From Chryseobacterium koreense CCUG 49689 (GTDB taxonomy: Bacteria > Bacteroidota > Bacteroidia > Flavobacteriales > Weeksellaceae), in assembly GCF_001045435.1 (NCBI RefSeq), contig NZ_LFNG01000004.1:248001-312000 (forward strand): 64,000 nt of DNA, in the 5' to 3' direction. The translations under genes and the position numbers were made by a program. Numbering within the stretch: position 1 is the first letter of the stretch; every line of letters starts with the position of its first letter. Under the pieces are notes generated by a model. That model saw only the letters and a list, made by a program, of their open reading frames with translations. It searched no databases and was not told the DNA's origin. This document shows positions 1 through 7,715 of the stretch, piece by piece.

Positions 1-2
1 TA

Positions 3-1613
3 TCGGTCGTTGGTAAAGAATATTTAGCGGGTTCTGTGGTGCTGATGATTATCCTGATTGCCGAATACATTGCCAGTGCAAGCGGTGAAAGAGCAAGAGC
101 ATCTATAAAGGAACTCATCGGTTCTGTGCCACAGACAGCCATATTGAAAAAGGACGGTAACGAGCAGCCCGTATCTATTGCATCACTGACGGTGGGTGAT
201 ATTGTGGTGGTAAAGGCTGGCGAAAAAATACCCGTTGACGGTAAGATAGTGGCGGGTTCGGGGTCTGTAAACCAAGCCCCCATAACAGGAGAAAGCGTAC
301 CCGTAGAAAAAAATTCCGGTACAGAAGTATTTGCAGGTACAATACTGGAGTTAGGGGCTTTGGACGTAGAAATGACCAAAGCGGGAAAAGATACGGTGTT
401 TTCACGCATTATCGCTTTGGTAGAAGAAGCAGAAAGCAGTAAAGCCCCTATTGAAAAATTAACGGATAAGGTAGCGGCGTGGCTGATACCCGTTGTTTTC
501 GTTTTTGTATTGGGTGTTTACCTACTAACTAAAGATGTAAAGCTCGTGATAGCCCTGCTTATTTTCACTTCGCCTGCCGAATTAGGCTTAGCTACGCCTT
601 TAGTAACCATTTCTGCCATAGCAAGAGCCGCAAGAGAAGGAATACTTGTAAAAGGCGGTAAGTTTTTGGAAGAATTGGCGAAGATAAAAACCATTGTTTT
701 TGACAAAACAGGCACATTGACCATAGGTAAGCCTACCGTAAACAGAGTTGAAATACTCGATGACAGCTTTACTGAAAAAGAATTGGTGCAATTAGCGGCA
801 TCAGCGGAAAACCGTTCCAGCCACCCCCTTGCCAATGCTATACTGATGTATGCGGACAATATGGGTGCTTCGTTATCAGAGCCTACGGATTTTGAGGTAT
901 TCAAAGGGAAAGGTATCAGTGCTACCATCAACAATAAAAAAGTGCTGATAGGTAACAAAACGCTGATGGACGACCATACTATTTCCGTAACCGTCAATAG
1001 CGAAAACCTCACCGATACGGCTATCTATATGGCGGTGGATGGCAATGCGGCATCTGTGTTTTATGTGTCAGATGCGATACGTCCGGGAGCAAAGGAAATG
1101 ATTGAGGAATTGAAAAGAAGCGGTGTAGAAAACATCATTATGCTCACAGGCGACAATCCACAGACGGCAGCACACGTATCAGGACAATTAGGTATTACAT
1201 CATTCAGGGCAGATATGCTGCCTGAAGACAAAATCAAGGCGATACAGGAACTACAATCCAAAGGCGAAAAAGTAGCAATGGTTGGTGACGGCATTAACGA
1301 TGCACCTGCTTTGGTACAGGCGAATGTAGGTATTTCTATGGGCATAGTGGGTACACAAGCTGCAATGGAAGCGGCTGATATTGTATTGGTGGAAGATAAG
1401 CTGGAAAAAATAGCCCGTTCCAAAGCCATCAGTAAAAAAGCATTCAGGACAATTAAGGAAAATATCATCGGCGGTGTGGGTGTGGTACACGTTGTAGGTA
1501 TCACATTGGTGTTAACGGGAGTTTTAGGACCGGTGCAGGCAGCCATCATCCACCTGTTACCTGATACGCTGGTGTTTCTTAATTCAATCAAATTACTTAG
1601 GGTAAAAATTTAA
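3..1613 (+). CDS. P1B-type heavy-metal ATPase, 5' end cut by window
   Basis: Metal-transporting P-type ATPase of the inner membrane, probably an exporter. The frame is open to the window edge (codons from base 3), so the GTG at 36 is not the true start and the N-terminal metal-binding part is missing. Numbering from that GTG shows the actuator motif TGES at 84-87, the phosphorylation motif DKTGTLT with Asp223, the SSHPLANA motif near 264, TGDNP near 375 and GDGINDAP near 418. The membrane metal site that usually reads CPC or SPC reads S-P-A-E (bases 570-581), so the site cysteine is absent. The last helix has HLLPDTLVFLNS, which resembles the HEGGT..NS helix of P1B-4 pumps. The family is certain; the metal is not. 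It leads the cargo cluster, and the next gene follows by 34 bases. Confidence 0.93.
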   Translation, partial: SVVGKEYLAGSVVLMIILIAEYIASASGERARASIKELIGSVPQTAILKKDGNEQPVSIASLTVGDIVVVKAGEKIPVDGKIVAGSGSVNQAPITGESVPVEKNSGTEVFAGTILELGALDVEMTKAGKDTVFSRIIALVEEAESSKAPIEKLTDKVAAWLIPVVFVFVLGVYLLTKDVKLVIALLIFTSPAELGLATPLVTISAIARAAREGILVKGGKFLEELAKIKTIVFDKTGTLTIGKPTVNRVEILDDSFTEKELVQLAASAENRSSHPLANAILMYADNMGASLSEPTDFEVFKGKGISATINNKKVLIGNKTLMDDHTISVTVNSENLTDTAIYMAVDGNAASVFYVSDAIRPGAKEMIEELKRSGVENIIMLTGDNPQTAAHVSGQLGITSFRADMLPEDKIKAIQELQSKGEKVAMVGDGINDAPALVQANVGISMGIVGTQAAMEAADIVLVEDKLEKIARSKAISKKAFRTIKENIIGGVGVVHVVGITLVLTGVLGPVQAAIIHLLPDTLVFLNSIKLLRVKI

Positions 1614-1647
1614 TTCTTAATTATTCACTTTTTAAAAATCAAAAAAA

Positions 1648-2070
1648 ATGAGAAAAATCAAATCAATCGGAATGGCTTTAGTGGTTGCTATTGCAACTTT
1701 AGCAATTAGCCCTGCAATGGCTCAAAGCGGACACGGTGCAGCTCCACACGGGGGTAAAATGGTAGATATTGACAACTACCATATCGAAATGGTAAAAGCC
1801 AACAATGCGCTTACTTTTTATGTGCTGGATGCCAATGCTAAAACGTTAACCAAAACGGCTACCGGCTCGGTAGAATTTGCTTTTGAAAATGGCAGTAAAT
1901 CAACAGCTAATCTTATCGCAGGTAAAAATGGAGCATTGACAGTGGCATTGCCTAAAAATGGCATCCATACGAATTGCACCGTTACGATTACCTATGAGGG
2001 CAAAAAGTTGGTTGGAAAATTTAAAAATGAGGTTTCTGCTGCTGACAAAGCACACGGACATCAACACTAA
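1648..2070 (+). CDS. Small secreted His-rich protein, possible metal binder
   Basis: 140 residues. The N-terminus is a clear signal peptide (charged MRKIK, hydrophobic core, Ala-X-Ala style site ending PAMAQ), so the product is exported to the periplasm or beyond. The mature start is rich in His and Gly (GHGAAPHGG) and the C-terminus ends HGHQH, with a predicted beta-rich middle. I do not recognise a named family. The His clusters and the position 34 bases after a metal ATPase suggest a periplasmic metal chaperone or buffer for that pump; this is inference. Probably co-transcribed with the ATPase. Confidence 0.8.
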   Translation: MRKIKSIGMALVVAIATLAISPAMAQSGHGAAPHGGKMVDIDNYHIEMVKANNALTFYVLDANAKTLTKTATGSVEFAFENGSKSTANLIAGKNGALTVALPKNGIHTNCTVTITYEGKKLVGKFKNEVSAADKAHGHQH

Positions 2071-2092
2071 TTTTTCATCTAAAATTGGCGGT

Positions 2093-2139
2093 GAAATAAT
2101 AAGGCTTTGTGGAATAAGACTTCCGCAAGGCTTTATTTC
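2093..2139 (+). terminator. Imperfect hairpin after the His-rich protein gene
   Basis: GGCTTTGTGGAA pairs with TTCCGCAAGGCT across a six-base loop, with G-U pairs, and is flanked by GAAATAA/TTATTTC. There is only a short U run after it, so it may be a weak terminator or a processing hairpin that separates the ATPase/His-rich pair from the next genes. Confidence 0.4.
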
Positions 2140-2210
2140 CATAACAAATCAACATAAACTATTAATAGGCTTCATACCCGACTAAAAAACGACCAAAGAA
2201 AAATAACTAA

Positions 2211-2534
2211 ATGTCCTTATTCGTACTGCAAAATATTATCCACTACGCTTTGCACCTTCTCTTTCCGGGATTGGTTGCCTTCGTGTTTTTCAGAAAGGAA
2301 TGGAAGATGGTCTGGATAATTTTGTTAGCAACAATGCTTGTTGATATAGACCACCTGTTTGCAGAACCGATATTCGACCCGAACAGATGCAGCGTTGGCT
2401 TTCACTACCTGCATTCGTATTATGCAATAGCAGTGTATTTCTTGCTCTTGCTGTTCGGCAACAAAATAGTCAGGATTGTTGCGCTGGGCTTATTGTTACA
2501 TATGGCAACCGATTTTCAGGATTGTCTTTGGTAG
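2211..2534 (+). CDS. DUF6122-like small integral membrane protein
   Basis: 107 residues with three or four hydrophobic segments. It carries the pattern LVDIDHLF near residues 43-50 and LLLHMATD near 96-103, the Asp/His signature shared by DUF6122 and the wider YdjM-like membrane metal-dependent hydrolase group. The family is assigned by motif memory, not by a search. Its function is unknown. It sits within the metal cargo cluster between the ATPase part and the TonB receptor. The start is the only ATG that covers the first membrane segment. Confidence 0.65.
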   Translation: MSLFVLQNIIHYALHLLFPGLVAFVFFRKEWKMVWIILLATMLVDIDHLFAEPIFDPNRCSVGFHYLHSYYAIAVYFLLLLFGNKIVRIVALGLLLHMATDFQDCLW

Positions 2535-2591
2535 ATACCCGTTGAGTTTACAGGAAAATCCAAAACATTTTTAACCATATCGTAGCTAAAA

Positions 2592-2960
2592 TTGAAAGAT
2601 AAAAGAAACATAAAATTTGCAGGACTTTTTCTGTTGATGTTATACCTGTTCGGCAACAGCCCTGCACTTATGTTTCACCACCACGATGAAATTATTGCAT
2701 TTGAAAAAGCAACCAAATGTGAAAAAACTGTTTACTATTCAGATGGCAGCAATAGTTTCTGCGAACATAAAGCCCACCTTAGCAAAGTATTAAAGAAGTG
2801 TTTTCTTTGTGACAATCATTGTGTATCTGTTCATCTTTTTACCGCTATACAGTTTGTTTGCATTAATGTTGAACATCGTTCGGAATATACATTATATAAG
2901 GCAAATTTTTACGAAGCCACACTTCCTGAAACCCAAAACAGAGGTCCGCCAATAATTTGA
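2592..2960 (+). CDS. Small Cys/His-rich exported protein
   Basis: 122 residues, TTG start (an in-frame TAG ends at 2585, and no ATG lies between). A hydrophobic segment at residues 9-27 looks like a signal or anchor. HHHDE follows, then several cysteines (CEK, CEHK, CFLCDNHC). The end reads NRGPPII; short proteins with this kind of tail often precede TonB receptors in Bacteroidota. I know no function; the Cys and His pattern suggests metal binding. It lies 72 bases before the TonB receptor and is probably in the same operon. Confidence 0.65.
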   Translation: MKDKRNIKFAGLFLLMLYLFGNSPALMFHHHDEIIAFEKATKCEKTVYYSDGSNSFCEHKAHLSKVLKKCFLCDNHCVSVHLFTAIQFVCINVEHRSEYTLYKANFYEATLPETQNRGPPII

Positions 2961-3032
2961 TTTTTTATAGAGGTAAGCAGCCGGAGCGTCTGTTTATCCA
3001 GCTCAAATTATAAGAATTAAAAAATCAGATTT

Positions 3033-5435
3033 ATGAATTTAAAAAGCGTATTGCTATTGGTTGCCTTTGTTTCAGCAACCTTAAACATATTTGCACAAAA
3101 CAGAATTTCCGGTACAGTAAAAGACCAGGAAAATAATAAAAATTTAGCCGGGGTATCAGTCTATATTGCTGATTTAAAAGCCGGAACCACAACGGATGTA
3201 AACGGTAATTATGAAATCAAAAACCTGAAACGGGGAACATATCTTTTAGAGATAAGTTTTACAGGTTATGAACCAATAATCGAGAAAATAACGATAGCAC
3301 AAGATACGGTTATGGACTTTGTATTAAGTCCTGCCATTACGGAGCTGAACGAGTTAATCATCACAGGTGTAACCCGCTCGACAGAACTAAGATTAAGCCC
3401 TGTTATTGTCAAAGCGGTTGACGGCAACACCTTAAAACAAAACAGTGCTACCAACCTGATTGACGGTTTGAGAAACATACCGGGCGTAAACCAGATAACA
3501 ACGGGTACGGGAATTTCAAAACCTACCATAAGAGGATTGGGATACAACAGGGTGATTACATTGAATAACGGTATTCGTCAAGAAGGGCAGCAATGGGGAG
3601 ATGAACACGGTATTGAAATAGATGAGAATGCGGTGGACAGAGTGGAAGTAGTGAAAGGTCCCGGCAGCCTGATGTACGGCTCGGACGGTATTGCCGGAGT
3701 GCTTAACTTTCTTGCTCCTAAAGCCTTGCCAATAGGTGAGATAAAAACGCAGGTTTCTACGAATTACCAAAGCAATAATAACCTGATAGGCTACTCCCTT
3801 TCCAATGCAGGCAATAAGGATGGTTTACAATGGTTGGGCAGGTTTAGTAATAAATTTGCGGGCAACTATCAAAATGCCTACGATGGGAAAGTCTTCAATT
3901 CGGGTTTTAAGGAACTTAACGGCAGCTTGTTCTTGGGAATAAACAAAAGGTGGGGACACTCGCACCTCACCGTCAGCTCTTATAACAACACGCTTAATCT
4001 TGTAGAGGGCGAAAGGGACGAGTTAGGAAGATTTATCTATGAAAATGCCAATGGCGATGAAGTAGTTGCAAGCGGAAATGATTATAAAGGGTATAAGGTC
4101 GGTTTTCCACATCAGACCATCAACCATTTGGGCGTTTCTTCCAACAATTATTTCATATTGAATAAAGGTACAATTAATGCCGATTTCGGTTTTCAGAACA
4201 ATAAACGAAGAGAGTATGAAAACCCCGCCGCTCCCAATGAACCGGCATTGTTCTTTGATTTGAACACACTTAATTATAATGTGCGGTATAATTTTGAAAA
4301 ATCAAGAGGCTGGGAAACTTCGGTTGGTATCGGTGGTATGTGGCAATCCAACACCAACAGAGGGGAAGAATTTTTGATACCTGCCTATAATCTGTTTGAT
4401 GCCGGAGCATTTCTTTTTACACAGAAAACTTTTGGCAAACTCACTTTAGCCGGAGGACTTAGATTTGACAACAGGTCTATGAACTCAAAAGAACTCTATC
4501 TTAATGAAGACGAAGAGCCTGTGCAAAGTACAGACCCCGATGCGGAATTAAAGTTCAGTGCCTTTAATAAAAACTACAATGGCGTTTCCGGTAGCTTAGG
4601 ATTGTCTTATCAAGTCGATAAAAATTCTACGTTAAAATTCAATGTATCGAGAGGTTTCAGAGCGCCGAACAGTACGGAACTGTCAGCGAACGGAAGACAC
4701 GAGGGAACGTTTCGTTATCTGTTCGGAACACCTGATTTAAAATCAGAAATCAGTCACCAGATAGATGTTGCCTATTTTCTGAACTCCAAACACATTACGT
4801 TGGAGCTTACGCCATTTGTAAACTTCATTCAAAATTATATCTATCTCGAAAAACTTGTTGCGGAAGACGGAACGGAAATTATTCCCGACCCTGTTGATGG
4901 TGCGCCAGCCTTTCAATATACAGCGGGCAACGCTACCTTAGTTGGTGGCGAAATTTATTTGGACATACACCCGCAACCGATAGAATGGCTGCATTTGGAA
5001 AACTCATTTTCGTATGTACAGGCTACCCAAAGCAGCCAACCCGAAAGCTCGAAATACTTGCCGTTTATCCCAGCCCCGAGATACAGGGGCGAAATCAAAG
5101 CCGAATTAAGGAATGTAAATAGAACGTTTTCCAACGCTTACATCAAATTTGGGATTAACCACTTCTTTCAGCAGGATAAGTTTTTCAGTGCTTACGGAAC
5201 AGAAACAGCAACACCCGCATACACTTTATTGAGTGCAGGTATCGGAACAAATATTAAGGCGTTCAACCGGAGCGACTTTATGTCTTTGTTCATTAGTGGA
5301 GAAAATCTTGCTGATGTGGCTTATCAAAGTCATTTAAGCAGACTGAAATATGCTCCTGAAAATCCGGCAACGGGAAGAATGGGCGTTTTCAATATGGGAC
5401 GTAATATCAGTGTGAAACTGATAATGAATTTTTAA
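3033..5435 (+). CDS. TonB-dependent outer-membrane receptor with carboxypeptidase-like domain
   Basis: 800 residues. Signal peptide at 1-21 (ends IFAQ), carboxypeptidase-regulatory-like beta-sandwich at about 24-108, plug at about 115-225 (GLRNIPGVNQI, then RGLGYNRV, VEVVKGPGSLMYG), then a beta-barrel ending in the typical C-terminal Phe. Such receptors import metal chelates, cobalamin, heme or other ligands across the outer membrane with TonB energy. It is smaller than SusC proteins and has no SusD partner, as in metal or siderophore receptors. Between a metal ATPase and an EntS-like exporter, a metal-chelate substrate is the best inference. Confidence 0.92.
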   Translation: MNLKSVLLLVAFVSATLNIFAQNRISGTVKDQENNKNLAGVSVYIADLKAGTTTDVNGNYEIKNLKRGTYLLEISFTGYEPIIEKITIAQDTVMDFVLSPAITELNELIITGVTRSTELRLSPVIVKAVDGNTLKQNSATNLIDGLRNIPGVNQITTGTGISKPTIRGLGYNRVITLNNGIRQEGQQWGDEHGIEIDENAVDRVEVVKGPGSLMYGSDGIAGVLNFLAPKALPIGEIKTQVSTNYQSNNNLIGYSLSNAGNKDGLQWLGRFSNKFAGNYQNAYDGKVFNSGFKELNGSLFLGINKRWGHSHLTVSSYNNTLNLVEGERDELGRFIYENANGDEVVASGNDYKGYKVGFPHQTINHLGVSSNNYFILNKGTINADFGFQNNKRREYENPAAPNEPALFFDLNTLNYNVRYNFEKSRGWETSVGIGGMWQSNTNRGEEFLIPAYNLFDAGAFLFTQKTFGKLTLAGGLRFDNRSMNSKELYLNEDEEPVQSTDPDAELKFSAFNKNYNGVSGSLGLSYQVDKNSTLKFNVSRGFRAPNSTELSANGRHEGTFRYLFGTPDLKSEISHQIDVAYFLNSKHITLELTPFVNFIQNYIYLEKLVAEDGTEIIPDPVDGAPAFQYTAGNATLVGGEIYLDIHPQPIEWLHLENSFSYVQATQSSQPESSKYLPFIPAPRYRGEIKAELRNVNRTFSNAYIKFGINHFFQQDKFFSAYGTETATPAYTLLSAGIGTNIKAFNRSDFMSLFISGENLADVAYQSHLSRLKYAPENPATGRMGVFNMGRNISVKLIMNF

Positions 5436-5447
5436 GAAACCATAACG

Positions 5448-5493
5448 AAGCGGATAGAAAAAAGCACCGTCTGACGGCGGTGCTTATCCGCTT
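5448..5493 (+). repeat. Long two-tier inverted repeat between receptor and MFS gene
   Basis: Outer arms AAGCGGATA and TATCCGCTT and inner arms AAGCACCG and CGGTGCTT share one axis, with a five-base bulge (gaaaa) on the left only and an eight-base loop. No U run follows, so it fits an mRNA-stability or partial-termination structure that sets the receptor-to-exporter ratio better than a full terminator. Confidence 0.6.
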
Positions 5494-5518
5494 AATAAGA
5501 ATAATTTAAAAATGTAAA

Positions 5519-6766
5519 ATGGAATTACAATTATTAAAAAAAGCGTTTACAGAACCATTTAAAACATTACGGAACTCGACTTTCGCAAGGCTTTATTTTG
5601 CCCAAATCGCAAGTTTGTTCGGGGATGCCTTTACGTGGTTAGGATTGGCATTGCTTACCTATGAAATCAGCCCCGATAATGCGGCAGCTATATTGGCATC
5701 GGCTCTCACTTTGCGGGTAACGGCGTATATCATTTTTTCGCCCTTTGCAGGCGTAGTGTCTGAAAAATTAAAGCGAAAAAACATATTGCTGATAACGCAA
5801 CTGGCAAGAATGGCAATTGTGTGTATGCTGCCGTTTGTAAATGCCGAGTGGCAGGTGTATGGGTTGATATTTGCATTGAACGTATTCGCTGCATTCTTCA
5901 CGCCAACATACAGGGCTATTATCCCACAGATAGTAGACAAAGAAATATACAGGGAAGCCAACGGCTTATCAATGGCAACTTTTCAGTTGTTAAGCGTATT
6001 TGGTCCTGCATTGGCGGGGATATTTGCGGTATGGTTAGGAGCCAAGCAGATTTTCTTTGTCAATGGAGCAACATTATTCATTGCCATACTACTGATATTG
6101 ACTATACCGGTGGCAGCACTGCAAAAAGGAGTGAATACCGATAGTACACCGCCCGGCAATACGTGGAGCGAAGTAATAAAAGGTATTCGCTTATTGTTTG
6201 GAAACAAGATTTTAAGGTTCTCTTTAAGTATTGAATTTATATCTGCTATTGCCGGAGCTATGGTATTGGTAAATACCGTTGGTTTGGTAAAAACATCTTT
6301 AGCTTTAGATGATAAGCATTACGGCTGGATAATGGCAATTTTCGGAGTAGGCGCAGCTATCACGGCTTTTCTGTTAGGCAGCCTTGATAAAACCAAAACA
6401 CGGAGCATATCGCTGATAAGCGGGGCTGTCCTGATAGGTTTAGCTATCAGCTTTGCCAATTTTGTTCCGTACAACGGCTTGCTGTTCTTATGGGTTTTGG
6501 CAGGTATAGGTCAAACGCTTGCCGATATGCCGTCAGAAACATTAATAGGCGAAAACATTGCATCAGAAAATCAAGGTAAGGTGTACGGTTCTCACTTTGC
6601 GTTTTCTCATTTGTGGTGGGCAATAGCATACCCGATAGCAGGTTTTTTAGGCACACGGTTTCCCGAAAAAGAGTTCTTGTATGGAGGTATGCTTACGTTG
6701 GCTTTGGCGGTAATTGCTGTTTTAACCTTTAAATCATCGAAAGGAAATCGTAAAAAGGCACTTTGA
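5519..6766 (+). CDS. MFS exporter, EntS/MFS_3-like
   Basis: 415 residues, about twelve membrane helices. The N-terminal half carries FARLYFAQIASLFGDAF and later RVTAYIIFSPFAGVVSEKLKRKN, the loop 2-3 style motif of the enterobactin-exporter-like (MFS_3) group. The middle loop at about 195-220 separates two six-helix halves. Related proteins export siderophores or drugs. It follows the TonB receptor by 83 bases with the large hairpin between them and closes the cargo cluster. The substrate cannot be read from sequence; a metal-linked small molecule is an inference from context. Confidence 0.85.
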   Translation: MELQLLKKAFTEPFKTLRNSTFARLYFAQIASLFGDAFTWLGLALLTYEISPDNAAAILASALTLRVTAYIIFSPFAGVVSEKLKRKNILLITQLARMAIVCMLPFVNAEWQVYGLIFALNVFAAFFTPTYRAIIPQIVDKEIYREANGLSMATFQLLSVFGPALAGIFAVWLGAKQIFFVNGATLFIAILLILTIPVAALQKGVNTDSTPPGNTWSEVIKGIRLLFGNKILRFSLSIEFISAIAGAMVLVNTVGLVKTSLALDDKHYGWIMAIFGVGAAITAFLLGSLDKTKTRSISLISGAVLIGLAISFANFVPYNGLLFLWVLAGIGQTLADMPSETLIGENIASENQGKVYGSHFAFSHLWWAIAYPIAGFLGTRFPEKEFLYGGMLTLALAVIAVLTFKSSKGNRKKAL

Positions 6767-6841
6767 CCGATTAGCTAACCCTATGTAATGACATCAACTA
6801 ATTCAATGTAGGTGTCCAATAGAAATTTCAAAATAAACAGG

Positions 6842-7669
6842 ATGGATAAATTTTATAACGAAACGTTGAATAATCTGGAAGCCGCAATCAAAGAATTAGA
6901 AACTGAAACGGATTGCTCCATACAACAGATTGAAGTGATAATAAAACTTATCATCAAATGCCTGTCTAATGTGAAAGAATATGTATTGAACAGAGGATTT
7001 AAAAATGTAGAGGAAGAAATTCGTTTTTTCAAGCATCAAAAGCCCGCTATTGTTTCAAAGCTCATCTATTATAACGCTATCTATAAAATCGAAACAAAGA
7101 AACCTTATGGCGGTAAGGCAGTGAAGAAATACTATAATGATGAATTGGAAAAACTCAAAAGATATTTTGACAATAACCTCGAATTTTATAAATATTACAG
7201 AACCAATAATACTTTTATAGATGATAAGCTATTTGTACGGGGAAAGTATGACATTAAACTAAGTCTGGACACCTATTATTTTGAAGCGGACCATAATTTT
7301 TCCACTTCCCACGATTATAAGGCTGCAAAAATCATCGCCAATGACCTGATACAAGTATATCTTGAAGACCAGCTTCACAGCCCGATACATAAAAGCAAAT
7401 CAATAGAATTACCTAACTTAAATTGGCGAGGCAGTAAAACTGCATTGACAGAATTGATATATGCCCTTCACGCTCAGGGTGTATTTGACAATACGGATAT
7501 TAAAGTAATCGCCAAAACATTTGAAAGCATCTTTAATGTTGATTTAGGCGACTTTTACCATACATTTATGGAGCTGAAAGCCCGAAAAATAAACCGGACG
7601 AAGTTTCTTGACAGCCTGCGTGATGCGCTGATAAAACGGATGGATGAGCTGGAAGAAGATGAATATTAG
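6842..7669 (+). CDS. rteC: RteC-family regulator, first copy
   Basis: 275 residues from ATG 6842. A GTG at 6812 would add ten residues but looks less natural. It has RteC-family features: FKNVEEEIRFFKHQKP near the N-terminus, SKLIYYNAIYKIET, KYYNDELEKLK, FYKYYRTN, and a C-terminal region LTELIYALHAQGVF followed by a helical DNA-binding-like part (about 200-270). In CTnDOT, RteC activates the excision operon. This copy is on the plus strand, apart from that operon and convergent with the methylase/helicase gene. It is clearly diverged from the second copy at 19.2-20.0 kb, so it may control the cargo or another operon. Confidence 0.88.
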   Translation: MDKFYNETLNNLEAAIKELETETDCSIQQIEVIIKLIIKCLSNVKEYVLNRGFKNVEEEIRFFKHQKPAIVSKLIYYNAIYKIETKKPYGGKAVKKYYNDELEKLKRYFDNNLEFYKYYRTNNTFIDDKLFVRGKYDIKLSLDTYYFEADHNFSTSHDYKAAKIIANDLIQVYLEDQLHSPIHKSKSIELPNLNWRGSKTALTELIYALHAQGVFDNTDIKVIAKTFESIFNVDLGDFYHTFMELKARKINRTKFLDSLRDALIKRMDELEEDEY

Positions 7670-7685
7670 AAATTGATAAAAAAGG

Positions 7686-7713
7686 AACGGGGACTTGCAG
7701 ATCCCCGTTTTCT
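7686..7713. terminator. Terminator between convergent rteC and helicase genes
   Basis: Perfect arms AACGGGGA and TCCCCGTT around an eight-base loop, followed by TTCTTTTC on the plus strand and preceded by an A-rich stretch that gives U residues on the minus strand. It sits exactly between two convergent stop codons, so it probably serves both. Confidence 0.8.
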
Positions 7714-7715
7714 TT

